A stretch of 64,000 nt of DNA, taken from NCBI RefSeq assembly GCF_000526795.1, contig NZ_JAGT01000001.1, positions 891,001 through 955,000 on the forward strand. Reading direction: 5' to 3'. A model generated the notes under the pieces. It had not been told where the DNA came from. It did not search any database and saw only the letters and a program-made list of their open reading frames with translations. This DNA is from Ruminococcus flavefaciens AE3010 (GTDB lineage: Bacteria; Bacillota; Clostridia; Oscillospirales; Ruminococcaceae). Below are positions 1 through 8,959 of the stretch, in pieces. Positions within the stretch are counted from its first letter, which is position 1. Each line of letters begins with the position of its first letter. The translations under genes and the position numbers were made by a program.

Positions 1-2286
1 TATATAGGACATGAACATTCCCACAGGCACCGCGAAAAATAGGGCTGCTCCCGCTGAGATCATATTCTCGATAAGGAACATTTTTGAAAGCTTCTTTCGC
101 GGCATAGCAACTGAGGTCATTACTGCGCACTCACGCTTTCTTCCCTCAAGTCCGATAAGCTGGTTGCTCACTACGCCGATGAAGGTAAGTCCAACGCCTA
201 TTATTATGAGCACATTGAGTATCAATGATATTGACGCTCTTGCGAGAGCCATATTAAGGTCGTATTCACTCTTGGTGTACGCTACCTGAACAAAATCAGC
301 AGAATGATCCTGTATGGTCTTTTTGAGAGCCTTGGGGTCATCGCCCTTTACAAGCATAAATCCCGGGAAATCATTGTATAATTCCTTGTACACTTCCTCG
401 CTTACGATAACGGAATTGCCTGTTGCTGCCATATAGTCTATCTTGACTTTTGCCTTTATGGTGAACTCTCTCTCTATGGGGAGATAGCCCTTTACGGAAA
501 AGGTTATCTTTATCCTGTCGCCCTCGTTGAAGCCGTACTTCCTCATTAGCATCCTGTCTATGCAGACCTCGTCCTTTTCAAGGTGGTCAACGTCCACATC
601 GTATGCCGAGAGAAGCTCTGCTTCATCGTTAAAGCCGTATACATAGCAGTCAACTTCCTCGTCGTTCAGCTTCAGGTTATCAAGGGTGTAGTAGAAGAAC
701 TCTACCTTTTCAGCGCCGTCAAGCTGCTCAACGTAGGATACCATGTCCGATTTGCAGCCGCCAAGCGCACATATAACATCACACTTGAAAGCTGCATGGT
801 CGTACATGGAAGCAAGTGAATTCGAGAAAATGTAGATTACGATAGCAAGTGCAGCAGCTGTTACACAGAGTACCGAGCTTCCTACGGTGCTCTTTTTGTT
901 GCCCGCTTCTACTGCTGCAAGGTGGGCAATGGGGAAACCAAGCTTTTCAAACAGTCCTGCAAGAAGCTTGGCAATGAAACGCTCCACATAGTTGAAAAGC
1001 ATGGCAACGCCTGCAATGAAGCATACAAAGCAGGTCATATTGAGTACAAAGCTGTCCTTGAAGAAGAAAGAGACAACTGCAACTGCAAGGAGTATAACGC
1101 CCAGTACTGTAAATATCTTGCTTGGACGGTATTCCGTTTCCTTTGTGTTGAATATGATATCACGGATAGGAGTCTTTATAGCCTTTATAGCTTCCTTTAT
1201 GGGGCACAGACACTCAATAAGCATCGCGCCGATGATAACTGCTGCGACAATGTAAGCCTTTGGCATCTCAACAGGGGGCTTGATAGCGTCTGCGTCGCCT
1301 ATAACAAATGCATTGTCAAAGAAAGGCTTCTTGATAAGGCAGTATATGAGTACGCCGATGATACTTCCCAGCAGACCGTACATCGCGTTCTCGAACATGA
1401 GTGCAAAGGTGGTCTTTTTGGAAGAGATACCGAGGCTTCGGAATGTTCCTACCACTGACATCTTATCCACGATCATACGCTCCGATACGGAGATAGTAAC
1501 GAATATTACAAGAAGCATACATACCGCAAAGAGAACCAAGAATAATCTCGTTACGCTCTTGATAGCGTCCTTGACCTCCTTGCTCTCAAGGAAATTGGTC
1601 ACTTCTGCTGTAGGATACTTCTCCTTGAAGAACTTCTCGGCGTCGTCGACCTTGCTGTCGTCCTTGACATCGATGAGGACGTCTGTTATTTCAAGCTCGC
1701 CGCTGAGGGTGAGCTCCTTCATATCCTCAAGGCTGATAACAGCAAGCTCGCCGTTATTGAAGATACCCTGCTTCTTCTCGATGCTTCCTACTGTAAATTC
1801 CACAGGCTTGTCCTGCTCGCCGTGGAATACTATCTTGTCGCCCACCTTGTATCCGAATTCCTCTGCAAAGCTTTCTGCAATAGCAGCCTTCTTATCACCA
1901 AGCTTGGTATCACCAAGGAGAAGATTCATCTTCTTGGCTGTTTCGGGATCAAGTCCGAATACAGTAAGCTGTGAACGGTTTACATATGAGCTGTCGAAGT
2001 CTATGTGTCTGTCAAAAGCGCTTGCCATTACAGACATTTTCAGCACATTGCAGTCGGGAGCGCCGTCTGCAAAGCTGTCGTCTACAGGTGATTTGGTCTC
2101 TACCTCAATATCAGCCGTTCCCAGTGTATTGGAAACTACGCTCTTTATCATTCCGTTGAGGGAGCCGCTTATATCAAAGCTTATCATAGCAGTAAAGCTG
2201 CATATAGCAATGATGAGTATGAGCAGGAACGTTCTGAGCTTATGCGCCCATATATTCTTGAATAAATGCTTGAATATCAGTCTCAT
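1..2286 (-). CDS. ABC transporter permease, FtsX/MacB type (3' end outside window)
   Basis: The minus-strand frame is open from an ATG at 2286 to the window edge, 762 codons without a stop. The N-terminus (MRLIFKHLFKNIWAHKLRTF) runs straight into a hydrophobic segment, followed by an extracytoplasmic domain of about 230 residues, a cluster of three or four membrane segments, a second large outer domain, and a further membrane segment near the edge. This duplicated layout (TM, outer domain, TMs, outer domain, TMs) is that of FtsX-like permeases of about 800 residues. These work with a MacB/LolD-type ATPase in mechanotransmission or export of lipoproteins or peptides. It starts 3 bases after the M13 peptidase stop, so the two are co-transcribed. 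The ATPase partner is not visible and may lie beyond the window. Confidence 0.8.
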   Translation of the reverse strand, partial: MRLIFKHLFKNIWAHKLRTFLLILIIAICSFTAMISFDISGSLNGMIKSVVSNTLGTADIEVETKSPVDDSFADGAPDCNVLKMSVMASAFDRHIDFDSSYVNRSQLTVFGLDPETAKKMNLLLGDTKLGDKKAAIAESFAEEFGYKVGDKIVFHGEQDKPVEFTVGSIEKKQGIFNNGELAVISLEDMKELTLSGELEITDVLIDVKDDSKVDDAEKFFKEKYPTAEVTNFLESKEVKDAIKSVTRLFLVLFAVCMLLVIFVTISVSERMIVDKMSVVGTFRSLGISSKKTTFALMFENAMYGLLGSIIGVLIYCLIKKPFFDNAFVIGDADAIKPPVEMPKAYIVAAVIIGAMLIECLCPIKEAIKAIKTPIRDIIFNTKETEYRPSKIFTVLGVILLAVAVVSFFFKDSFVLNMTCFVCFIAGVAMLFNYVERFIAKLLAGLFEKLGFPIAHLAAVEAGNKKSTVGSSVLCVTAAALAIVIYIFSNSLASMYDHAAFKCDVICALGGCKSDMVSYVEQLDGAEKVEFFYYTLDNLKLNDEEVDCYVYGFNDEAELLSAYDVDVDHLEKDEVCIDRMLMRKYGFNEGDRIKITFSVKGYLPIEREFTIKAKVKIDYMAATGNSVIVSEEVYKELYNDFPGFMLVKGDDPKALKKTIQDHSADFVQVAYTKSEYDLNMALARASISLILNVLIIIGVGLTFIGVVSNQLIGLEGRKRECAVMTSVAMPRKKLSKMFLIENMISAGAALFFAVPVGMFMSYI

Positions 2287-2289
2287 CGC

Positions 2290-4332
2290 TTACCACCTGC
2301 TTACCCTTTCCTCGGGAGCAACATACATTCCGTCGCCCTCTTTCAGATCGTACACCTCATTGAACTTCTTGTTTGAGGCAAGTACAGCATTTACTCTGGT
2401 CTTGGCAGGACTGTGGGGATCAAGCTTCAGCATGGAGATAGCATCGGTATCAACTTCCAGTGTACACCATGACTCAGCATAGCTCTTGAAGAGCTTTTTC
2501 AGCTCCTCCTCGTCATCGATGAGATTTGTAACACATTCGATACCGCTGAGGTCGGCATAGTTCTCGCCGTTGGTAAGCTCGCCGTCTACGTGGTAGACCT
2601 CCATAATGGTATAGTTGCTGTAATACTTTGAAAGTGCATCTGCACGCTCCTTCAGCACCTGTTTATCGGCCTCGTTTATCCAGCTCGGGTCGTACTTTCC
2701 GTCGGGATCGTAGTTTATGCAGGTAGAGTCAAAAGCATGACCTATCTCATGTCCAACTATGCTTCCGAGAGCACCGAGATTCTCGGCATTGTCACCGTTT
2801 GGATCAAACATGGGCTTCTGCATGATAGCAACTGTGATATTTATGCAGTTGGTGGGCAGGTACTGTGCATTGAAATCAGCCGCAGACATATCCACCTCGT
2901 CAAGGCTTACCTTTTCGGGAAGCTTGGCGATCTTGTCAGCAGTTTTCTTTTTCATTATATTGATAGTAGTTTCATAAAGATCAGCTCCTATGAGTTTTGC
3001 GTCCTTTGGATCCTGCTTATGTGGAGTAGGTGTGGTAAGAAGTCTTATACCGTGAAGCTTCTTCAAAAGATGCTTTCTTGTATCGGCAGTAAGCCAGTCA
3101 GCCTTGTTGATAAGGTCGTCGTAGCTGTCTATGATCTCATCGAAAAGGTCATGTATCCCCTTGTCAAGCTCGGGAGTATAATAACGCTCTGCATAGAGCT
3201 CGCTGACAGCAGTGCCGAGATTCATTTGCACTATCATTGCTGCAAGCTTATCTTCAGCTTCCTTGCTCTCGGGATTATAGTCCCTGAGAATATCGTTGCT
3301 CTCGGGGATATATGCGCCCATTTCCTTTAAATAGGACGCGAAGATATATGACCGCCATTTTTCAAGGTTTTCATCGGTTATAAGATCGTTGATAGCCTTG
3401 AGCTGGTCGGGATCGTATATGTATACACCGTCAGTCTTGTTTATTACGTCGCCGATGAACATCTCCACAACAGAGCCGTCAACATTGCTCATTATGCTGT
3501 CAAGATCAGCAAAGGAGGTCTTTTCTGTTGCGATCATCTTTTCAAGAGTCATGCTGTTCTCGGTATCTGTGGCGTTGGCAATATCTATAGCAAGATATAC
3601 CATCTGCTTGCCCTTTTCGTCGGCAGTCTCATAGTCATCGCCCATTACTCTGTGCATATCCCTTGCAATATTGTTTGCGGCAGTACAGTTCTTTGAAAGC
3701 TCCTTGATCTTCTTCATAGAGGTGCCAAGGAAAGTATCAAGGCTGTAAAGCTCGATACAGTAGCGTGTTCCGTCATGGTAGTCTCTTGCAATATTGAAAT
3801 TGAACACAGACTGAGCACCGTAGTTGCGGACAAGGTCGCCCCATATCACAAAGAGCTCCTGAATATCCTTGGCGGCAAGTATCCTGTCGCAGTTGCCCAT
3901 TATCTCGTTTACAACGGCATCGCATTCCTTGTAGTCAATAGCCTGCCTGTAAAGGTCATGGATAAGCTGTTCGTTGGAACCGTCAGGAAATTTCTCATTG
4001 GAATTTCCTATTTCCTTTATCATGTCCTCAATGACATCGTTGACACTTTCACCTGCAAAACGTGATGCAGCCGATTCACCGTATGGTATCTCCATGTTCA
4101 TCAGCGCATCATAGTTGATGTAGTCGTAAAAGTCGTCCTGAGGGCGTCTTTCCGTATCCTTGCTGTCCGACTTTTCCCCGTCGGATTTTTCGTCTTTTGC
4201 TCCGTCAGAATCCCCTGCTTCTGTTTTACTGCTGCCTGACGAATCATCATTAGCCTGCATAGTGCAGCCGCAGACATTCACTGACAGCATTCCCGCAAGC
4301 AAGAGCGAGAGCAGCTTGTGTTTTTTCTGCAT
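2290..4332 (-). CDS. M13 family zinc metallopeptidase, predicted lipoprotein
   Basis: A 680-residue neprilysin/PepO-type endopeptidase. Near residue 528 stands the zinc site HEIGH, and about 60 residues later ENYADLSG supplies the third ligand (the ExxxD motif of gluzincins). The C-terminal DPHSPAKTRVN matches the conserved M13 tail. The N-terminus is a short basic stretch, a hydrophobic core and a Cys in a lipobox-like context (VCGC), then an acidic Ser/Asp/Lys-rich spacer, so it is probably lipid-anchored outside the cell. An open frame extends 16 codons further up, but GGAGG at 4339-4343 lies 6 bases before the ATG at 4332, which decides the start. A consensus promoter precedes it, and an FtsX-type permease follows after 3 bases. 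Confidence 0.9.
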   Translation of the reverse strand: MQKKHKLLSLLLAGMLSVNVCGCTMQANDDSSGSSKTEAGDSDGAKDEKSDGEKSDSKDTERRPQDDFYDYINYDALMNMEIPYGESAASRFAGESVNDVIEDMIKEIGNSNEKFPDGSNEQLIHDLYRQAIDYKECDAVVNEIMGNCDRILAAKDIQELFVIWGDLVRNYGAQSVFNFNIARDYHDGTRYCIELYSLDTFLGTSMKKIKELSKNCTAANNIARDMHRVMGDDYETADEKGKQMVYLAIDIANATDTENSMTLEKMIATEKTSFADLDSIMSNVDGSVVEMFIGDVINKTDGVYIYDPDQLKAINDLITDENLEKWRSYIFASYLKEMGAYIPESNDILRDYNPESKEAEDKLAAMIVQMNLGTAVSELYAERYYTPELDKGIHDLFDEIIDSYDDLINKADWLTADTRKHLLKKLHGIRLLTTPTPHKQDPKDAKLIGADLYETTINIMKKKTADKIAKLPEKVSLDEVDMSAADFNAQYLPTNCINITVAIMQKPMFDPNGDNAENLGALGSIVGHEIGHAFDSTCINYDPDGKYDPSWINEADKQVLKERADALSKYYSNYTIMEVYHVDGELTNGENYADLSGIECVTNLIDDEEELKKLFKSYAESWCTLEVDTDAISMLKLDPHSPAKTRVNAVLASNKKFNEVYDLKEGDGMYVAPEERVSRW

Positions 4333-4454
4333 TTTCATCCTCCAATAATTATTGCCACATATAAATATCATATACAGCAATACTAATTATACATCATACC
4401 GCGGCAAATGTCAATTATTACACACCATTTTTTGCCACGCGAATGTATATATAC

Positions 4455-4483
4455 ATTATACACATTAACAACATATTTGTCAA
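4455..4483 (-). promoter_or_regulatory. sigma-A promoter for the M13 peptidase operon
   Basis: On the minus strand TTGACA (4478-4483) and TATAAT (4455-4460) are separated by 17 bases, a full consensus match. The start of transcription would fall near 4448, giving a leader of about 115 nt. Confidence 0.8.
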
Positions 4484-4493
4484 GCCTTTAACA

Positions 4494-4535
4494 AAAAAAA
4501 AATCAAAAAAACGGGAAACCCTTTGAGTTTCCCGT
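4494..4535 (-). terminator. intrinsic terminator after the transporter gene
   Basis: The arms ACGGGAAAC (4511-4519) and GTTTCCCGT (4527-4535) form a 9-bp stem with a 7-base loop. Read on the minus strand, it is followed by a T-rich run (A-run 4494-4510 on the plus strand). It separates the transporter gene from the M13 promoter. Confidence 0.85.
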
Positions 4536-4544
4536 CAGATACTG

Positions 4545-5657
4545 TTAAATATGAGCTATCAGGAGCTGCGTTCCAAGCAGGATCACCAGAAGCGTAATGT
4601 TGACCAGTGTAAATACCTTCATATAACGTCCCGTGTGAGCCCTCTCCGAGCCGCGGTATATCTGGAATGCGATGAGGCTTGCCATGGACGCTATGATAGT
4701 TCCGAAGCCGCCTATGTCCACACCGAGAAGAAGCTGTGTGCCGTTATCCGTAAACTCTGCAAGCATCACAGCCGCAGGCACGTTGCTAATGAGCTGTGAC
4801 AGCAGCGCAGAGACTATAAGCTCCCTGCCTGTGAGTATATTGGAAAAGAAGTCGCTGACAGCTCCCACACGGGCGATATTTCCCACAAAGACAAAGAAGC
4901 ACACAAAGGTGGCAAGAAGTATGTAATCCACTTTAAGAAGCAGCTTCACGTCGCAAATCAGCGCAGCCGCTATTGCGGCTATAAGACAAACCCAGTCGGG
5001 TACGAGCCTGAATACAGCTGCTATGCACAGTAAAAATACTCCGAAATATACGGCAGTCTTTATGACAGGTATCTTCTTGTCCGTGCGCTTGGGAGCTTCG
5101 CATTTATCCTTAGGCAGAAACAGCGTCATAAGCAGCACAAGCGCAAGTCCCAGTGCTCCTACAGGAAGCATGGTCCTGATGAAGGTCATAGCTGTAAGTC
5201 CGTATTTATCATAGAGGAAAAGATTCTGAGGATTGCCTACGGGCGTCATCATGCTGCCCAGATTGGCTGCCGCTGATTCAAGAACTATTGTCAGTATAAG
5301 GCTCCTGTCGTCGTCTATCCCGCTGTAGATAAGCATGGTCAGGGGTACGAACGTAATGAGCGCCACATCGTTGGTGACCAGCATGGCACTGAAAAAGCAT
5401 ATGAGTATCATTACTGCTCCAAGCTTGCGTATGTTACCCGTTTTTTGCAGTATGAACCGCGTTGCCGCATCAAATATGCCTATACTCCGCAGCCCTGCTA
5501 CAGCTGCCATAAGCGCGAAAAGCTCAATAAGCACTGTCCTGTTGCAGTAGCCCATGTACTCCTTGTCGGGTGGCACGATAAACATTGTAGCCACTGCCAG
5601 TATGAATGCGATGACCAGTACGGGCTGCGCCTTTATAAACTTCCAGACCTTCTCCAT
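4545..5657 (-). CDS. SLC13/ArsB-like anion transporter family protein
   Basis: A 370-residue polytopic membrane protein with about ten hydrophobic segments. The central motif AANLGSMMTPVGNPQN and the earlier VTNDVALITFVPL are typical of the ion-transporter superfamily (ArsB/NhaD, CitMHS, SLC13). These move anions such as dicarboxylates, citrate or arsenite, or exchange Na+ and H+. The substrate cannot be told from sequence. A longer frame starts at 5681, but only the ATG at 5657 has a ribosome site (GGAAGGA about 8 bases upstream). Single-gene unit: terminators lie on both sides. Confidence 0.8.
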   Translation of the reverse strand: MEKVWKFIKAQPVLVIAFILAVATMFIVPPDKEYMGYCNRTVLIELFALMAAVAGLRSIGIFDAATRFILQKTGNIRKLGAVMILICFFSAMLVTNDVALITFVPLTMLIYSGIDDDRSLILTIVLESAAANLGSMMTPVGNPQNLFLYDKYGLTAMTFIRTMLPVGALGLALVLLMTLFLPKDKCEAPKRTDKKIPVIKTAVYFGVFLLCIAAVFRLVPDWVCLIAAIAAALICDVKLLLKVDYILLATFVCFFVFVGNIARVGAVSDFFSNILTGRELIVSALLSQLISNVPAAVMLAEFTDNGTQLLLGVDIGGFGTIIASMASLIAFQIYRGSERAHTGRYMKVFTLVNITLLVILLGTQLLIAHI

Positions 5658-5728
5658 AAAACCGTCCTTCCAAATTTTCATGCCTACTGATTATACCACT
5701 TTTTTCGACGGACGTCAACAATTTATTA

Positions 5729-5753
5729 AGCCTTTAGCCGTTAGCCCTTAGCT
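5729..5753. repeat. short TTAGCC-type intergenic repeat
   Basis: A run built from AGCCTTTAGCC / GTTAGCCCTTAGCT units. A very similar but rearranged run occurs at 23352-23383. Both sit next to hairpins in intergenic DNA. Function unknown. Confidence 0.5.
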
Positions 5754-5797
5754 GTAGGGGCTGCCTTTGGCAGTCCGTGTCTTATAAAGAAGCAAAA

Positions 5798-5826
5798 TGC
5801 AGGGACGGATTTTATCCGTCCCTGCA
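5798..5826. terminator. hairpin between the beta-helix and transporter genes, likely terminator
   Basis: A perfect 13-bp inverted repeat TGCAGGGACGGAT / ATCCGTCCCTGCA with a 3-base loop, just after the stop of the beta-helix gene. On the minus strand no strong T-run follows directly, so the efficiency is uncertain. Confidence 0.6.
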
Positions 5827-5838
5827 ATACAGTTTTTA

Positions 5839-8688
5839 TTAGAATGACTTTATCTCACCCATTATAAACTTTTTCAGCAGTATGAGATCCTCTTCGTCGA
5901 TAACGTCGTCAGCATTGATATCAGCCGCCTCGAAGCGTTCTGCGTCGCCGTCCACTGCCGCTTTTCTCATACGGCACATATCGAAGCTGTCAACAGCTCC
6001 GTCGCCGTTGAGGTCGCCAAGAATGTATTCCTCGGCAGGAGTATTTGGCTTCCACCAGTTCAGATTGAATAGGTAGCTCTCTCCGCCTGTGAATACCAGA
6101 TATACATCATGCTTGCCTGTTGCAGGCTCTATGGTGCAGGTCTTGGTTGTCCAGTCCTGCCAGCCGCCTGTGCTTGCAACCTCTGCCTTGCCTATGAGCT
6201 TTCCGTCAGCGCTGTCAAGTCTTATCTCGATAGCACCGCCTGAGCCGTTTGAAGCTACTCTGAAATCAGCGTCGTTTGCACCTGTAAGGTCTACGTTCTT
6301 GAAGCCGATGTAGTCACCGTTTTCAATGAAGCCGACGTCAAGTCCGCCCTCTGAGCAGTTCTCTGTTTCAATGCCTGACTTATAATTGCAGTCCTCAGCC
6401 TCGATAACGCCCTCAACCTCTGCGCTGCCTGTGCCTTTAAGACGGAGCAGATGCTCTGACTTGCTCAGCACCTTGCTGCTTGCGTCAAGAACATATATCT
6501 TGTACTCGCCCTCCTTGGACGGTGTCTTGATAGAGCCTGCTGTGCCCTTAGCCTTGGTCATGTCAGCTCCTGCGGTAAAGTTCGTTGTTCCGTCGGGAGC
6601 TATCCATACTGTACCGTCAACCTTTCTGATGGGGAGCTTGCTGCCGCAGGTAGTTGCGCAGCTTGCAGGGAAAGCATAGTCCGCAGCCGATTTCAGCCAT
6701 GTCGGCATCATCTTGCGGTAGTCGTCGCCGATACCCGAGTTAAGGCAAATCTTATACTGTGCAAATGGCCATACGTTATCGGAAACAACGATAGGAGTAT
6801 CAATATCACTTGTGGGAGGATTCTTACCCATTTTATTGACCGTTGCATATGTTCGCTTGATAGTGAGGTCATGCTTCTGACCATAGTCCTCACAGTTGAT
6901 GGTATAGGTAACGTTAGGGCTTATTTCAAGGACGTTGTCAAGCTCCTTGATGTAAGCTGTGCCCTCGTCATTGTGCAGACCGTATGTAGGCCAGCCGGGA
7001 CCGCCTGCAGGGATACCCTGTACGTAGTTCTCGTTGATGATAGTTCCCGGCATCTGACCGATAGTGTAGATACCTCCGCTGTCGTGGAGACGGTTAAGGG
7101 AGTTAATAACTCTGTTGCAGCATATCTGGTTATCGCGGCAGGTGGTGCTGTCCTTGAAGTTGCACCAGCCCCAGCCAAGGTGGATACCGTTGTATGCTGT
7201 CTTTTCGATAGTGTTGTTGAGTATCTTCACAGAGTCAACGAAGTAGGCTGTAATGGCTGCACAGCCGCCGAAGCCGTGTACAACGCTTATATCATAGAGA
7301 AGATTCTCGCTGATAGTATCATTTTTGCACAGTCCCTCAACGCCCTTTGGGAACTTCTCGCGGTTGTTGGGAGCTGCATCGTCGATGTAGATATGCTGGG
7401 GGTGACCCACTGTGATACCGCTGGAGGTGATATCGGTAACGAAATTGCCGCGCACCTCTGAGTTTATAACATCGTTTGTCATGGAGATACCGTCAGCACC
7501 TGTGTGCTTTACCACATTGCCTGTGAGCTTTATATTATCACTGCTTGTGATATGTATAGCCGCAGGAAGCGTATCTACCATTTCGTACTTCTTGGAATGC
7601 CAGTTGGAATCGGCAAAAGCCATATATGACTGAGCTGCCTGACAGGTGGTCTTTCCGTGAGAGCCTGCCACCTCGGTGAGCTGATAATCAGTATTGGCAA
7701 AGGTTATGCCGCTGAAGCTGATGTTCTCCACACGCTCAGATGTGGACTTGCCTGCTATCTTTATAAGTCCGTCAGCAACGGGAGCTTCAACGACCGCTGT
7801 AGTCATATCCTCGCCGCTGCGCGGATAGTAGTACAGCACCTTGTCAGTCTTGTCGAAGAAGAATTCGCCCTCGCTGTCAACGAATGAGAATGCATTGTAT
7901 ATGGTATGGGTGCCGCCCGTAGTGAAGCCTGCGCCCCAGCCCGGAGTCTGAGCAATAGCGCCGTAGGGCTGCTGCATAAGTAGTATCATGCTTCCGCCGT
8001 CGTACTTGATATCACGGGAGCAGACGATATTTTCGTTCCATGTAGTGCCGTTTACAACTTCAAGGTCATCGAAGTTGGAGGTTATCCTCGGCATAGAGCC
8101 TGCGTCGTACTTGATACCGTCGCTCTTCTTGCCCGAATCCCAAGCCCAGTCAGCCTGTCCTGCTGTTATGTAGTAATCACCGTAGCCGCCCTTAGCCTGC
8201 ACCTGTACACTGCCCATATTGGCACGGCGATCGTTTACATAAAGGTTGCGGAGCTTTTCGTCACGGTCGAGCGGTGCTGCCCAAAGCTTGTCGTTGTACT
8301 TTTTCCAGCCTGTTACCTTGACAGCGCCGTTGATAACGGGAGTTTCGCCCTTATAAGCCTCATATCTTACAGTGTACTCTCCCTTGCCCGAGTCCCTTGT
8401 GTCGAACTCCACAGGCTTGGTGATACGGTAGTCGCCGCCGCGAAGATAAACAACGATGTCGCCTGTCATGGAGCCGTTTATCTTGCGCACCTCGTCACGC
8501 GCCTTTTCAAGTGTTGCAAAAGGCGAACCGATAGAGCCGTCGCCGCTGTCGCTTCCGTCTGGAGCAACATAGAATACAGCCTGCGCATCAGCCGCTGTGA
8601 CCGTACTCTGCGGTACGCTGATGTTGACCGCCGACATTACTGACGCCATGCTTATGGCGAGAGCTGCTGCTCGTTTGATCATGTTCAT
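5839..8688 (-). CDS. secreted parallel beta-helix carbohydrate-active protein with CBM6 and C-terminal dockerin
   Basis: 949 residues. A signal peptide (about 1-35) is followed by FYVAPDGSDSGDGSIGSPF, the usual opening of right-handed beta-helix enzymes, and by a long region of repeated Asn-rich turns (residues about 45-650). Glycoside hydrolase families of this fold (for example GH141 or GH120) are possible, but the activity is not certain. Residues about 755-880 (VIEAEDCNYKSGIETE to the Trp-rich end) match a CBM6-type module. The last 65 residues form a dockerin with two calcium loops (DLNGDGAVDSFD and DINADDVIDEED). This dockerin differs from the LANPNKY type seen in the other enzymes. Start chosen at 8688: GGAGG lies 7 bases upstream, while the longer frame begins with a TTG without a site. 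Confidence 0.85.
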   Translation of the reverse strand: MNMIKRAAALAISMASVMSAVNISVPQSTVTAADAQAVFYVAPDGSDSGDGSIGSPFATLEKARDEVRKINGSMTGDIVVYLRGGDYRITKPVEFDTRDSGKGEYTVRYEAYKGETPVINGAVKVTGWKKYNDKLWAAPLDRDEKLRNLYVNDRRANMGSVQVQAKGGYGDYYITAGQADWAWDSGKKSDGIKYDAGSMPRITSNFDDLEVVNGTTWNENIVCSRDIKYDGGSMILLMQQPYGAIAQTPGWGAGFTTGGTHTIYNAFSFVDSEGEFFFDKTDKVLYYYPRSGEDMTTAVVEAPVADGLIKIAGKSTSERVENISFSGITFANTDYQLTEVAGSHGKTTCQAAQSYMAFADSNWHSKKYEMVDTLPAAIHITSSDNIKLTGNVVKHTGADGISMTNDVINSEVRGNFVTDITSSGITVGHPQHIYIDDAAPNNREKFPKGVEGLCKNDTISENLLYDISVVHGFGGCAAITAYFVDSVKILNNTIEKTAYNGIHLGWGWCNFKDSTTCRDNQICCNRVINSLNRLHDSGGIYTIGQMPGTIINENYVQGIPAGGPGWPTYGLHNDEGTAYIKELDNVLEISPNVTYTINCEDYGQKHDLTIKRTYATVNKMGKNPPTSDIDTPIVVSDNVWPFAQYKICLNSGIGDDYRKMMPTWLKSAADYAFPASCATTCGSKLPIRKVDGTVWIAPDGTTNFTAGADMTKAKGTAGSIKTPSKEGEYKIYVLDASSKVLSKSEHLLRLKGTGSAEVEGVIEAEDCNYKSGIETENCSEGGLDVGFIENGDYIGFKNVDLTGANDADFRVASNGSGGAIEIRLDSADGKLIGKAEVASTGGWQDWTTKTCTIEPATGKHDVYLVFTGGESYLFNLNWWKPNTPAEEYILGDLNGDGAVDSFDMCRMRKAAVDGDAERFEAADINADDVIDEEDLILLKKFIMGEIKSF

Positions 8689-8920
8689 AAGTATTCCTCC
8701 TTTTCGGCTCAACAAACTCAGCCTTTGCCTGAAAGACTGTTTTTTACTGTTAAGGCTGAATCCGAAAAGCCAATTTTAATTCCCCTGCTATCATTCACCT
8801 CATTTGTGCATGATAGACTATTTTTATATACTTTCATTATATTATATCGTCATAATTAATAATACAAGAATTATGATCTTTATGGTAATATACTACCATT
8901 TCATCTAAGTCATATTAAAT

Positions 8921-8945
8921 AACAGCCCCTTTGTGAGGGGCTGTT
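8921..8945. terminator. terminator hairpin after the GH43 gene
   Basis: The arms AACAGCCCC and GGGGCTGTT with a 7-base loop lie 15 bases past the GH43 stop. On the minus strand the T-run is short (TTATTT); on the plus strand TTTTT follows. The rest of 8689-8959 is AT-rich upstream DNA of the beta-helix gene with no convincing ORF. Confidence 0.6.
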
Positions 8946-8959
8946 TTTAGTCTTATAGC

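Noticed and set aside
1280..2482. 400-residue plus-strand ORF
   Set aside because: It is antisense to the FtsX-type permease and M13 gene, has low-complexity Ser/Leu composition and no ribosome site.
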